Assembly (NCBI GenBank): GCA_964430245.1 | Contig: CAYSEW010000039.1 | Location: forward strand, 1-21,355 | DNA: 21,355 bases | Reading direction: 5' to 3' | DNA from: CAYSEW01 sp964430245 | GTDB lineage: Bacteria; Bacteroidota; Bacteroidia; Flavobacteriales_D; Parvicellaceae | Part shown: positions 1 to 6,927 of the stretch, in pieces | Position numbering within the stretch: the stretch's first letter is position 1 | Layout of the letters: each line of letters begins with the position of its first letter | Notes under the pieces: model-generated | Databases searched by the model: none | What the model was told of the DNA's origin: nothing | Seen by the model: the letters and a program-made list of their open reading frames with translations, nothing else | Position numbers and translations under genes: made by a program

Positions 1-46
1 ATTGATTTAATTGATGAATTTAGTTTTCTAATATCGAATAAGCTAA

Positions 47-1609
47 ATGGTGCTCAACTACATATGGATCGGCTTCTTTTTAATTGCCTTGCTGGTAGCA
101 TTGTATAAGACCTTTTTCCAACACGATATGGAGGTTTTTACTGCCATGGTAGACAGCACTTTCGAAATGGCATCAGTTTCTTTTGAAATTGCCATTGGCC
201 TTACAGGTATTCTTTGCTTGTGGCTGGGGATAATGCAGATAGGTGAGAAAGGTGGAGCTGTACAGCTACTCTCACGTGCATTTGGGCCATTTTTTAACCG
301 ACTCTTTCCAGATGTTCCTTCCGATCATCCTGCAAGAGGTTCTATGATGATGAACTTCTGTGCTAATATGCTTGGTCTCGATAATGCGGCTACTCCCATG
401 GGGCTAAAAGCCATGAACGAACTACAAGAGCTCAATGATAAAAAAGATACAGCTACCAATTCCATGATCATGTTCTTGGTGCTCAACACGTCTGGTCTTA
501 CCCTCATTCCTATAACGGTAATGAATTACCGAAGCCAATTCGGAGCTGAAAATCCGGCTGATGTATTTATACCTATTCTTATTGCTACTTTTTTTGCTTC
601 ACTTGTTGGTTTAATTACTGTTGCTATCTACCAACGCATTAATCTTTTTAATAAGGTGATTCTTGCTTATTTATTGGGTATTACAGGAATAATAGTAGGA
701 TCCATATATTACTTTAACAGCTTATCACCTGAACAATTAAAGGTTCAATCATCTGTGATTAGCAGTATTATACTTTATGGACTCATCTGTTTGTTCATAG
801 TTCTCGCACTCAGAAAAAAGATCAATGTATATGAAGCTTTTATAGAAGGGGCTAAAGGAGGATTTAATATTGCCATAAAGATCATCCCATATCTGGTTGC
901 CATTATTGTTTCCATAGGTGTTTTTAGAGCTTCTGGAGCAATGGATGTAATCATTGAAGGTGTAGCTACAATCTTTGGATTGTTTTTAGAAAACACTGAG
1001 TTTGTTAATGGATTACCTACTGCTTTAATGAAACCCTTAAGCGGATCAGGCGCCAGAGGTTTGATGCTTGAATCATTTCAGCATTATGGAGTAGACAGCT
1101 TTGTGGGTAAGCTCACCTCTACCCTTCAGGGAGCTACCGATACTACTTTCTACATAATTGCTGTTTATTTTGGAGCTGTAAGTATTCGAAAAACACGGTA
1201 TGCTATTACTGCTGGACTAATCGCTGATTTAGCAGGAATTATTGCTGCTATCTTTATTGCTTATTTATTCTTTGGAGCAAGTGCCAATACACTTACCAAT
1301 GAAAAGGTTGTTCAACAATTCACACAATCTATTGATAATAATAATATTCAAGAAATAAATCCTCATTTAGATGATAATATCATTTACTTCGACCAGGAAA
1401 AAGACACCATAGCTCACAATAAAGATGAATATATTAATACTATATATTCTTTAGAAGGCTATAAAGCTGAATGGACCAATGAGCTCAATAATGAAGAAAC
1501 AATGGTCAGATTCAAAAACGGTGATCAGATCCGTACCTATAAATTAAAGCTAAAAAACGGCAAGATCATTCAAATAGAATATTTGGGGTTTTTTAGATAT
1601 GATAACTGA
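47..1609 (+). CDS. SpmA/SpmB-fusion nucleoside-recognition (Gate) domain membrane protein with extra C-terminal domain
   Basis: A polytopic inner-membrane protein in which the two halves known as spore maturation proteins A and B in Firmicutes are fused, the usual arrangement in non-sporulating Bacteroidota. Residues about 45-210 form the SpmA-like half, with an HPARG segment followed by a GLDNAATPMGLKAM motif. Residues about 260-415 form the SpmB-like half, with a GSGARG motif and a TDTTFY segment. Hydrophobic helices run throughout to about residue 415. The transported or sensed molecule is unknown; a nucleoside link rests on the family name only. Residues 418-520 form a soluble, charged extension not expected in this family, with an NTF2/SnoaL-like feel (weak inference). 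The ATG at 47 gives the conserved MVLNYIW start. It reads alone, with no close neighbour upstream inside the window. Confidence 0.88.
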   Translation: MVLNYIWIGFFLIALLVALYKTFFQHDMEVFTAMVDSTFEMASVSFEIAIGLTGILCLWLGIMQIGEKGGAVQLLSRAFGPFFNRLFPDVPSDHPARGSMMMNFCANMLGLDNAATPMGLKAMNELQELNDKKDTATNSMIMFLVLNTSGLTLIPITVMNYRSQFGAENPADVFIPILIATFFASLVGLITVAIYQRINLFNKVILAYLLGITGIIVGSIYYFNSLSPEQLKVQSSVISSIILYGLICLFIVLALRKKINVYEAFIEGAKGGFNIAIKIIPYLVAIIVSIGVFRASGAMDVIIEGVATIFGLFLENTEFVNGLPTALMKPLSGSGARGLMLESFQHYGVDSFVGKLTSTLQGATDTTFYIIAVYFGAVSIRKTRYAITAGLIADLAGIIAAIFIAYLFFGASANTLTNEKVVQQFTQSIDNNNIQEINPHLDDNIIYFDQEKDTIAHNKDEYINTIYSLEGYKAEWTNELNNEETMVRFKNGDQIRTYKLKLKNGKIIQIEYLGFFRYDN

Positions 1610-1697
1610 TTTATCTAACAGTTATTAACTATTTAGTATTAAAATTGTTAATTAAAATGTATTGTATGATTTAATAATTATATCTATATTCAAGTAT

Positions 1698-2075
1698 ATG
1701 ATTGCCCCAAAACTCAAAACAAAAGAATTTTCTATTGAAATTCATGATGAATTCATAAAGCTTAATGATCATCGAAGTGATTCTACAATCTCTAAATATG
1801 AGATTCAGCAAATGATGGTAGAAGTTGAAAAACACAGAAATTCTGAAAAAATATTTTTACTTGTTGTCACTGGCGAAAACACTATGTTAACAAATGAAGC
1901 TAGAGAATATATTACTCATCTTGCTAAGAGTAAAACTTTTAAAATTGCCATTATTATTCACGATCTTGCTCAAAGAATCATGGGTAATTTTGTGATACAC
2001 CTGCTTAATAACAGAACCATTTTACAGCTTTTCACCAATGAAAAAGATGCTAAGAAATGGTTACTAGATAATTAG
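1698..2075 (+). CDS. small STAS/SEC14-like (DUF7793-type) protein
   Basis: A soluble 125-residue protein with alternating strands and amphipathic helices. It resembles the short Bacteroidota proteins annotated as STAS/SEC14-like or DUF7793. Features recalled from that group and visible here are a TNEAREYI helix, a strand with an AQRIMGNF turn, and a C-terminal LFTNEKDAKKWL segment. No catalytic residues or signal peptide are seen. The function is unknown; a regulatory or ligand-binding role is only suggested by the fold class. The frame is open from a TTG at 1662, which would add a short hydrophobic stretch, but the ATG at 1698 is preferred because the fold begins right after it and a TTG start is not needed. 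It stands alone between the SpmA/B fusion and a lipoprotein gene. Confidence 0.7.
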   Translation: MIAPKLKTKEFSIEIHDEFIKLNDHRSDSTISKYEIQQMMVEVEKHRNSEKIFLLVVTGENTMLTNEAREYITHLAKSKTFKIAIIIHDLAQRIMGNFVIHLLNNRTILQLFTNEKDAKKWLLDN

Positions 2076-2117
2076 GATTCCAACAATAATACTTATTCTA
2101 TTTACTTAAAAGACAAC

Positions 2118-2144
2118 TTGTACTTTGTTTATAGGTTATCTTTA
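2118..2144 (+). promoter_or_regulatory. possible Bacteroidota promoter for the FISUMP lipoprotein
   Basis: A TTG at 2118-2120 lies 16 bases before TATCTTTA at 2137-2144, one mismatch from the Bacteroidota -7 consensus TAnnTTTG. The start codon follows 20 bases later. The region is AT-rich, so chance matches are likely. Confidence 0.25.
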
Positions 2145-2164
2145 TAAAACCAATATTTATTACA

Positions 2165-3082
2165 ATGAAATCAATTTCAACCATCAGCTGTATTATTATC
2201 TCAATGCTCATAGTTAGTTGTAAAAAAGATGATAATCCAGAAACCGTAAATCACGCACCGTCAATTCCAGTAATTAACTCACCTTTAGATAATAGTACAG
2301 AACAAAACTTATCAATCCTTATTGAATGGTCAGCAGCTGAAGATATAGACAATGACGCCATCACCTATAATGTATATGCAGGAACCAATGAAAATAGCTT
2401 ATCAATAATAAGTGGGAATCAAACTGGAACTTCCTACAATTATAACAATTTAAACCAATTAACAACCTATTTTATAAAGGTAGAAGCTCTAGACGAGCAC
2501 AATGCTTCTGCCGAAAGTAATGTTATTCAATTTACCACCACAAAATTTGGTTCTTTCACAGACACAAGAGATGCTAATACTTATGGTACTGTAAAAATTG
2601 GTAATCAGATATGGATGACTGAAAACTTAAGATATGATGTTTCTAATCAATCTTGGGATTACAACAATGACCCCTCTAATTCTAATACTTACGGGAAACT
2701 CTACACTTGGTCTGGAGCTGCTAGTGCTGCTCCAGCAGGATGGCATTTACCAACAGATGAAGAATGGAAAACATTAGAGGCAAATTTAGGCATGTCTACT
2801 ATAGATCTTGATCTATCAGGATATTCTGTAGTTAGAGGTACAGATCAAGGAACTCAATTACAAGCAGGAGGTAGTTCTGGAATGGAATTTTATCCTGCAG
2901 GATATCGTTCAGGAACTTCTTATTTTGCATTAGGAAACAGAACCTACTTATGGGTAAATACTACCATTTCGAATGGTGATCCATTCAGAAGAAGATTGGT
3001 GGTAAATGATGGGGCTGTATATCGTTTTACCAATCCTCAGGCAGGATTTGCGATCAGTATTCGATTGATCAAGGATGAGTAA
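2165..3082 (+). CDS. surface lipoprotein with fibronectin-like and FISUMP domains
   Basis: A predicted lipoprotein: a short hydrophobic signal ends in a lipobox (LIVSC) with the lipidated Cys at residue 19. It is followed by KKDD, which loosely resembles the charged post-Cys export signals that send Bacteroidota lipoproteins to the cell surface. Residues about 31-127 look like one fibronectin type III-type beta-sandwich, from PSIPVINSP through the LTTYFIKVEA strand. Residues about 131-305 match the Fibrobacter succinogenes major paralogous (FISUMP) domain: a VKIGNQIWMTENLRYD core, the YGKLYTW segment and AGWHLPTDEEWK. FISUMP domains are common in secreted Bacteroidota proteins and have no firmly known activity. 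The gene is monocistronic in appearance, with the next gene 68 bases on. Confidence 0.85.
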   Translation: MKSISTISCIIISMLIVSCKKDDNPETVNHAPSIPVINSPLDNSTEQNLSILIEWSAAEDIDNDAITYNVYAGTNENSLSIISGNQTGTSYNYNNLNQLTTYFIKVEALDEHNASAESNVIQFTTTKFGSFTDTRDANTYGTVKIGNQIWMTENLRYDVSNQSWDYNNDPSNSNTYGKLYTWSGAASAAPAGWHLPTDEEWKTLEANLGMSTIDLDLSGYSVVRGTDQGTQLQAGGSSGMEFYPAGYRSGTSYFALGNRTYLWVNTTISNGDPFRRRLVVNDGAVYRFTNPQAGFAISIRLIKDE

Positions 3083-3150
3083 AATTATTATTGAAAAAAC
3101 CACTTAAACCTTTGTGTTATTTTTTATATTTAAGTATTAAAAATAAATGT

Positions 3151-3387
3151 ATGGATAACCCTAAAGTTGCTCAAAAATCTCCCTATGTAATTGATGTAAA
3201 GCCTGGTAAATACGCATGGTGTGCATGTGGTTTAAGCAATAATCAACCCTATTGCGATGGCTCTCATAAAGGCACCTCATTCTCCCCTGTTATTGAAGAA
3301 GTAAATGAAGAAAAAAAGATAGCTTGGTGTGGGTGTAAGTATTCTAAAAATGGTGTTTATTGCGATGGAAGTCACAATAAAATCTAA
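3151..3387 (+). CDS. dual CDGSH iron-sulfur domain protein
   Basis: A 78-residue protein made of two CDGSH motifs, each of which normally binds one 2Fe-2S cluster through three Cys and one His. The ligands visible here are C24, C26, C35 and H39 in the first motif and C60, C62, C71 and H75 in the second. Both end in the exact CDGSH signature. This tandem arrangement is typical of small bacterial and Miner2-like proteins, for which redox or cluster-transfer roles are proposed. No signal peptide or membrane segment is present, so it is cytoplasmic. The frame is open from a TTG at 3091, but the ATG at 3151 is chosen because it gives a compact protein and the upstream part is low-complexity. Its stop overlaps by four bases the stop of the convergent coaE. 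Confidence 0.9.
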   Translation: MDNPKVAQKSPYVIDVKPGKYAWCACGLSNNQPYCDGSHKGTSFSPVIEEVNEEKKIAWCGCKYSKNGVYCDGSHNKI

Positions 3388-3965
3388 CCATTGATTAATT
3401 CATTGTGGATCTTTTGTACTTTTTCAATTAATGATTCCTGGTTATTATTTTCAATAATATAATCGGCATAAGGAATTTTTTGCTCATCAGTCATCTGGTT
3501 TCTCATTCTTTGTAACACTTCATGCTCACTAACTGAATCTCTATCCATGATCCTTTTCATCCTATCTTCTTTAACTGCAGTTACCAATATTATTTTATCC
3601 AATTGTTGATATGCTTTAGACTCTATTAAAATAGCCGCTTCCTTAACTATATATTTTGCTTTTTGTGTTGAGCACCATAATGAAAAATCTTCAGCTACTT
3701 TAGGGTGGACAATTTCATTAAGGATTTTCAATTTACTTGGATCTTTAAAAACAATATTAGATAAATAGGAAGTATTGATCTGACCTTCATTGTAAATATC
3801 TGAACCAAATTCATTAGAAAGAAAGTGAATTATATCCGAATGATGATTAATAAGCCACTTGGCCCTATTGTCTGCCTTATATACCGGAATCCCTAAAGAT
3901 TGAAAAATGAGTAATACTGTGCTTTTACCTGCTCCTATCCCACCTGTAAGACCTACTCTCAGCAT
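3384..3965 (-). CDS. coaE: dephospho-CoA kinase
   Basis: Catalyses the last step of coenzyme A synthesis: ATP-dependent phosphorylation of the 3'-hydroxyl of dephospho-CoA, in the cytoplasm. The P-loop GGIGAGKST is at residues 8-16, followed by the VYKAD segment and then the conserved HPKV (near residue 88) of the CoA-binding region. The EAAILIES stretch and a LID-like segment with MDRDSVS are also present. At 193 residues it is the usual length for bacterial CoaE. It is the last gene of the minus-strand operon, two bases after yajC, and converges on the CDGSH gene with stop codons overlapping over four bases. Confidence 0.96.
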   Translation of the reverse strand: MLRVGLTGGIGAGKSTVLLIFQSLGIPVYKADNRAKWLINHHSDIIHFLSNEFGSDIYNEGQINTSYLSNIVFKDPSKLKILNEIVHPKVAEDFSLWCSTQKAKYIVKEAAILIESKAYQQLDKIILVTAVKEDRMKRIMDRDSVSEHEVLQRMRNQMTDEQKIPYADYIIENNNQESLIEKVQKIHNELING

Positions 3966-3967
3966 TA

Positions 3968-4315
3968 TTATTTTGACGAATTACCCATAGCAGCATGCTT
4001 AGCAGTCTCTTCATTTAGCTGAGTACTGCTATCCAATGAAACTGCTGATTTCTCCACTTTTATTTTCACTCCACCTTCTACTTGTAGTAGAATAGTAGTT
4101 TCTTTTACTTCTGCTACTTTACCATGAATTCCTCCAATAGTTAATACATGATCTCCTTTTTTAAGCGTATTACGCATCTCTTCCAATTGTTTCCTTTTTT
4201 TATTTTGAGGTCTGATCATAAAAAAGTAAAAAACTGCGATCATGGCAACAATAAAAAATATGTTCATCATTCCCATTGGGTTAGATTGTGCTAAAAATAG
4301 TGTTTCGATTTTCAT
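3968..4315 (-). CDS. yajC: preprotein translocase subunit YajC
   Basis: An accessory subunit of the Sec translocon that associates with SecDF in the inner membrane. It shows one N-terminal membrane segment at about residues 16-34, immediately followed by the family's RPQ motif (35-37) and a basic stretch. Next comes a small soluble domain with the diagnostic LKKGDHVLTIGGIHGKV block and a strand-rich end. The length of 115 residues is typical. It lies 15 bases after the DUF1573 gene and two bases before coaE. The grouping with nusB, a DUF1573 gene and coaE is, from memory, common in Bacteroidota. Confidence 0.96.
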   Translation of the reverse strand: MKIETLFLAQSNPMGMMNIFFIVAMIAVFYFFMIRPQNKKRKQLEEMRNTLKKGDHVLTIGGIHGKVAEVKETTILLQVEGGVKIKVEKSAVSLDSSTQLNEETAKHAAMGNSSK

Positions 4316-4330
4316 AATAATTGTTTGGTT

Positions 4331-4753
4331 TTAATTTCCTATTACATTTCCCTTTAAATAGAGCTTGGTATTTGCTGGTCTTGTATTGGCAATCACAGCT
4401 ATATATTTACTTACATTTTTTTGTTCCCTTTTGGGGTTATACTCAACATCTATCTCTCCTTCTTCACCTGGAAGAACAGGGTGTTTTGGCCAATTTTCAG
4501 GAACAGTACACCCACATTGAGCCTGAACTGAATGAATTACCAAAGGGGTATCCCCTGTATTTTTAAATTTAAATGTATGTTCTACTGATGACCCAACAGC
4601 AACCTTTCCAAAGTTAAAATTAGGATTTACAAATTCTATTTTACTTGGGTTGTCAATCATGTCTGCGGTTATCTCTCTATCATATTTCTTATCTGTTAAA
4701 CATGAAGATAAAACAGCACTTACTAGTATTATTACATATATAGTTTTTTTCAT
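4331..4753 (-). CDS. DUF1573 lipoprotein
   Basis: A predicted lipoprotein with a short basic and hydrophobic leader and a lipobox (VLSSC), so Cys18 would be lipidated. The mature part is a single DUF1573 domain, an immunoglobulin-like beta-sandwich related to ASH/MSP folds. Key family features are the NFNFGKVAVGS segment, the FKNTGDTPLVI segment, and a CGCTVP motif with two cysteines. The molecular role is unknown. It follows nusB by three bases, so it is almost certainly translated from the same mRNA. Its neighbour yajC belongs to the Sec system, but no functional link is demonstrated by the sequence. Confidence 0.9.
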   Translation of the reverse strand: MKKTIYVIILVSAVLSSCLTDKKYDREITADMIDNPSKIEFVNPNFNFGKVAVGSSVEHTFKFKNTGDTPLVIHSVQAQCGCTVPENWPKHPVLPGEEGEIDVEYNPKREQKNVSKYIAVIANTRPANTKLYLKGNVIGN

Positions 4754-4756
4754 AAT

Positions 4757-5704
4757 TTATTCTATTAAGCCCCTACCAGTTTTAACAATCTGACCATCTT
4801 TTTTTAAATTTTCAAAAATATTATCTAAAATACCATTTATAAATCCATTACTCTTTGGAGTGCTGTAAAATTTAGATATTTCGATATATTCATTCAATGT
4901 TACTTTTACAGGGATTGTAGGGAATTCCCTTGCTTCATTAATAGCCATATTCATTAAAATCATGTCCATTTTTGCTAACCTATCTTGGTCCCAATTTTTA
5001 GTGTAATCTTTTAACAACAAATCATTATCTGATTTAAGCTTAATTGTATTCTGAAATAATTTATTGGTAAACTCCTCCTCATCATCCTTCCATAAAGGCA
5101 ACACCGCAAATGAATGGGCATTAGAAGTATTAATAGCCTTCATTGATTTAATGATCATTGAACATACATGATCAATGTCATCAGTCCAATAAATACTTTT
5201 TTCTTCAAAAAAATTATGCATTAAATGATAATTACAGATCTCTTTTTTAAATAGCTTTATACACAATGTTTTATGTGCCTCAAAGTCATTACTCTTAAGA
5301 GTCATTATCTCATTATAAGTATCTGTTTTAGCTATATAATTGAAAAGTTTTTTTATAACATCCTGCTCAACATCACCATTCCAATTAATTTTTAACTTTT
5401 CAGCTGCTTTTAATAATGAAGGGTTATTAGATAATATCTGAATAAAAGGATTGTCAATAAAATTTCTATTTAATTCTTCTTCGAATACTTTAGAAAATTT
5501 TCTGTTTTTTGTTTCTTCAATTTTAGATTCAGCATATTTAGCTAGCTCCTTATATACTAGCAAATAATAAATATACATATCATACATCTTAGAGATACTA
5601 TGCATTAATTCTTTTAAACCAGCATTGTAATTTTCATTTTCAGATTGAAAATAAGCATACAAGGATTGTAGAATTTTAATTCGAAGTTGTCTCCTATTTA
5701 GCAT
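4757..5704 (-). CDS. nusB: transcription antitermination factor NusB (long Bacteroidota form)
   Basis: NusB binds boxA RNA together with ribosomal protein S10 (NusE) in rRNA antitermination complexes. The first residues (NRRQLRIKILQSLYAYFQS) match the start of the all-helical NusB fold. The C-terminal part holds the conserved MAINEAREFPTIPVKVTLNE block and a segment ending in the NGFINGILDNI helix. At 315 residues it is about twice the length of the E. coli protein (about 140) because of a long helical insertion between these parts. This is usual for Bacteroidota. It starts six bases after leucine dehydrogenase ends and stops three bases before the DUF1573 gene. Confidence 0.94.
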   Translation of the reverse strand: MLNRRQLRIKILQSLYAYFQSENENYNAGLKELMHSISKMYDMYIYYLLVYKELAKYAESKIEETKNRKFSKVFEEELNRNFIDNPFIQILSNNPSLLKAAEKLKINWNGDVEQDVIKKLFNYIAKTDTYNEIMTLKSNDFEAHKTLCIKLFKKEICNYHLMHNFFEEKSIYWTDDIDHVCSMIIKSMKAINTSNAHSFAVLPLWKDDEEEFTNKLFQNTIKLKSDNDLLLKDYTKNWDQDRLAKMDMILMNMAINEAREFPTIPVKVTLNEYIEISKFYSTPKSNGFINGILDNIFENLKKDGQIVKTGRGLIE

Positions 5705-5710
5705 GTTTGA

Positions 5711-6796
5711 TTATTTATTAGCATTAATCATTTTCAATCTCTCTTCTGCCTTACGATTGGCTATTAAAAAAGTAGGGGTGTTTTCCTTTTGAGATGTATT
5801 AATAACATCTAATGTTGTATGGTATATATTTTCTGCCATTTTCATAACCTCTTTAGAAGAGATTTGATGAACTTCGGCATAACAATTCATAACTCCTCCA
5901 GCATTAATAATGTAATCAGGCGCATAAATAATTCCTTTATCCATTAGCTCTTGACCATGTAGAAATTCATCTTCCAATTGGTTATTAGCTGCACCTGCAA
6001 TAATACTGCAATTCATTCTCGAAATAGTGTTGGAATTAACAGTAGAGCCTAAGGCACAAGGAGCATAAATATCCATATCTACATCGTAAATATTATCAGG
6101 AGACACCACCTCACAATTGTATTGCTCAGCAACTCTTTTAAGTATATCATCATGAATATCTGTAATTGTTATTATAGCACCCTCTTTAGCTAAATGACCC
6201 ACTAAATATTCACCAACATGCCCAACTCCTTGAACAGCTATTTTTTTTCCTTCAAGAGAATCAGTATTAAATCGATTTTTAACTGCGGCTTTAATTCCCA
6301 TATACACACCATAAGCAGTTACAGGTGAAGGATCACCGCTTTTACCAGGCAAACCTGTAACATGATCTGTTTCTTTAGCAACATGTATCATATCATCTGG
6401 ATTGATACCAACATCTTCAGCAGTTATATATGAACCATTTAAGCTGTCTACAAATTGACCAAATCTCCTGAATAGCTGCTCAGATTTATCTTTTCTAGAA
6501 TCCCCTATAATAACAGCTTTACCTCCACCTAAATTCAAATTAGAGATAGCGTTTTTATAGGTCATTCCTCTAGAAAGTCTCAGCACATCTCTTAAAGCTT
6601 CGGATTCATTGTTGTACTTCCACATCCTTGTTCCACCTAAAGAAGGACCACATATAGTGCTATGAATTGCAATTATAGCTTTTAGGCCAACCTGATCATC
6701 TTGACAGATCAAAACTCGTTCATGACCCATAGAGAAAAGATCTTTAATTACTGTTGAATTTTCGGGATTGTTATTTGAAATTTCTTTTACCTCCAT
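5711..6796 (-). CDS. leucine dehydrogenase (Glu/Leu/Phe/Val dehydrogenase family)
   Basis: An NAD-dependent enzyme that reversibly deaminates leucine and other branched-chain amino acids to 2-oxo acids plus ammonium. The N-terminal catalytic domain contains GGTRMWKY, the lysine-bearing helix with K81, and the GGGKAV motif with K93. These two lysines correspond to the substrate-carboxylate-binding and catalytic lysines of Bacillus leucine dehydrogenase. The C-terminal Rossmann domain has the GVGHVG dinucleotide motif at 190-195, followed by the AGAANNQL and INAGGVMNCYAE segments of the family. The length of 361 residues is normal. It is the first gene of the minus-strand operon that continues into nusB, the DUF1573 gene, yajC and coaE. 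A TAnnTTTG box lies 56 bases upstream of the start. Confidence 0.95.
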   Translation of the reverse strand: MEVKEISNNNPENSTVIKDLFSMGHERVLICQDDQVGLKAIIAIHSTICGPSLGGTRMWKYNNESEALRDVLRLSRGMTYKNAISNLNLGGGKAVIIGDSRKDKSEQLFRRFGQFVDSLNGSYITAEDVGINPDDMIHVAKETDHVTGLPGKSGDPSPVTAYGVYMGIKAAVKNRFNTDSLEGKKIAVQGVGHVGEYLVGHLAKEGAIITITDIHDDILKRVAEQYNCEVVSPDNIYDVDMDIYAPCALGSTVNSNTISRMNCSIIAGAANNQLEDEFLHGQELMDKGIIYAPDYIINAGGVMNCYAEVHQISSKEVMKMAENIYHTTLDVINTSQKENTPTFLIANRKAEERLKMINANK

Positions 6797-6851
6797 GAGT
6801 ACATTACGTCAATTTAAGTACTAGTTATACGTTATTTTATAAAGAGCACTG

Positions 6852-6859
6852 CAAAAATA
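6852..6859 (-). promoter_or_regulatory. -7 promoter element of the leucine dehydrogenase-nusB-yajC-coaE operon
   Basis: On the minus strand this reads TATTTTTG, a full match to the Bacteroidota -7 consensus TAnnTTTG, in the divergent intergenic region. It would place transcription start roughly 45 bases before the leucine dehydrogenase ATG. No clear TTG -33 element is seen at the usual spacing. Confidence 0.5.
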
Positions 6860-6910
6860 ATATAATGTAGATTAAATGAAATTATTTAATTAAATATTGT
6901 TGTTCTAAAG

Positions 6911-6918
6911 TATATTTG
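6911..6918 (+). promoter_or_regulatory. -7 promoter element of the ABC transporter gene
   Basis: TATATTTG matches the Bacteroidota -7 consensus TAnnTTTG in full. It ends nine bases before the ATG at 6928, so the transcript would have almost no 5' leader. This also argues against the upstream TTG at 6916, which lies inside the element. The -33 region is AT-rich without a well-spaced TTG. Confidence 0.45.
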
Positions 6919-6927
6919 ATCATTCAT

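Noticed and set aside
1..108. An open frame from the window edge to a TAA at 106-108, possibly the end of an upstream gene
   Set aside because: It overlaps the well-supported start of the SpmA/B fusion by over 60 bases and shows no recognisable protein pattern; it is likely a chance frame.
4321..4566. Plus-strand open frame opposite the DUF1573 gene
   Set aside because: It lies antisense to a well-supported lipoprotein gene, and its translation shows no domain pattern.
6916..6927. TTG start extending the ABC transporter by four residues
   Set aside because: The TTG lies inside the TATATTTG promoter element and adds nothing conserved; the ATG at 6928 is the better start.
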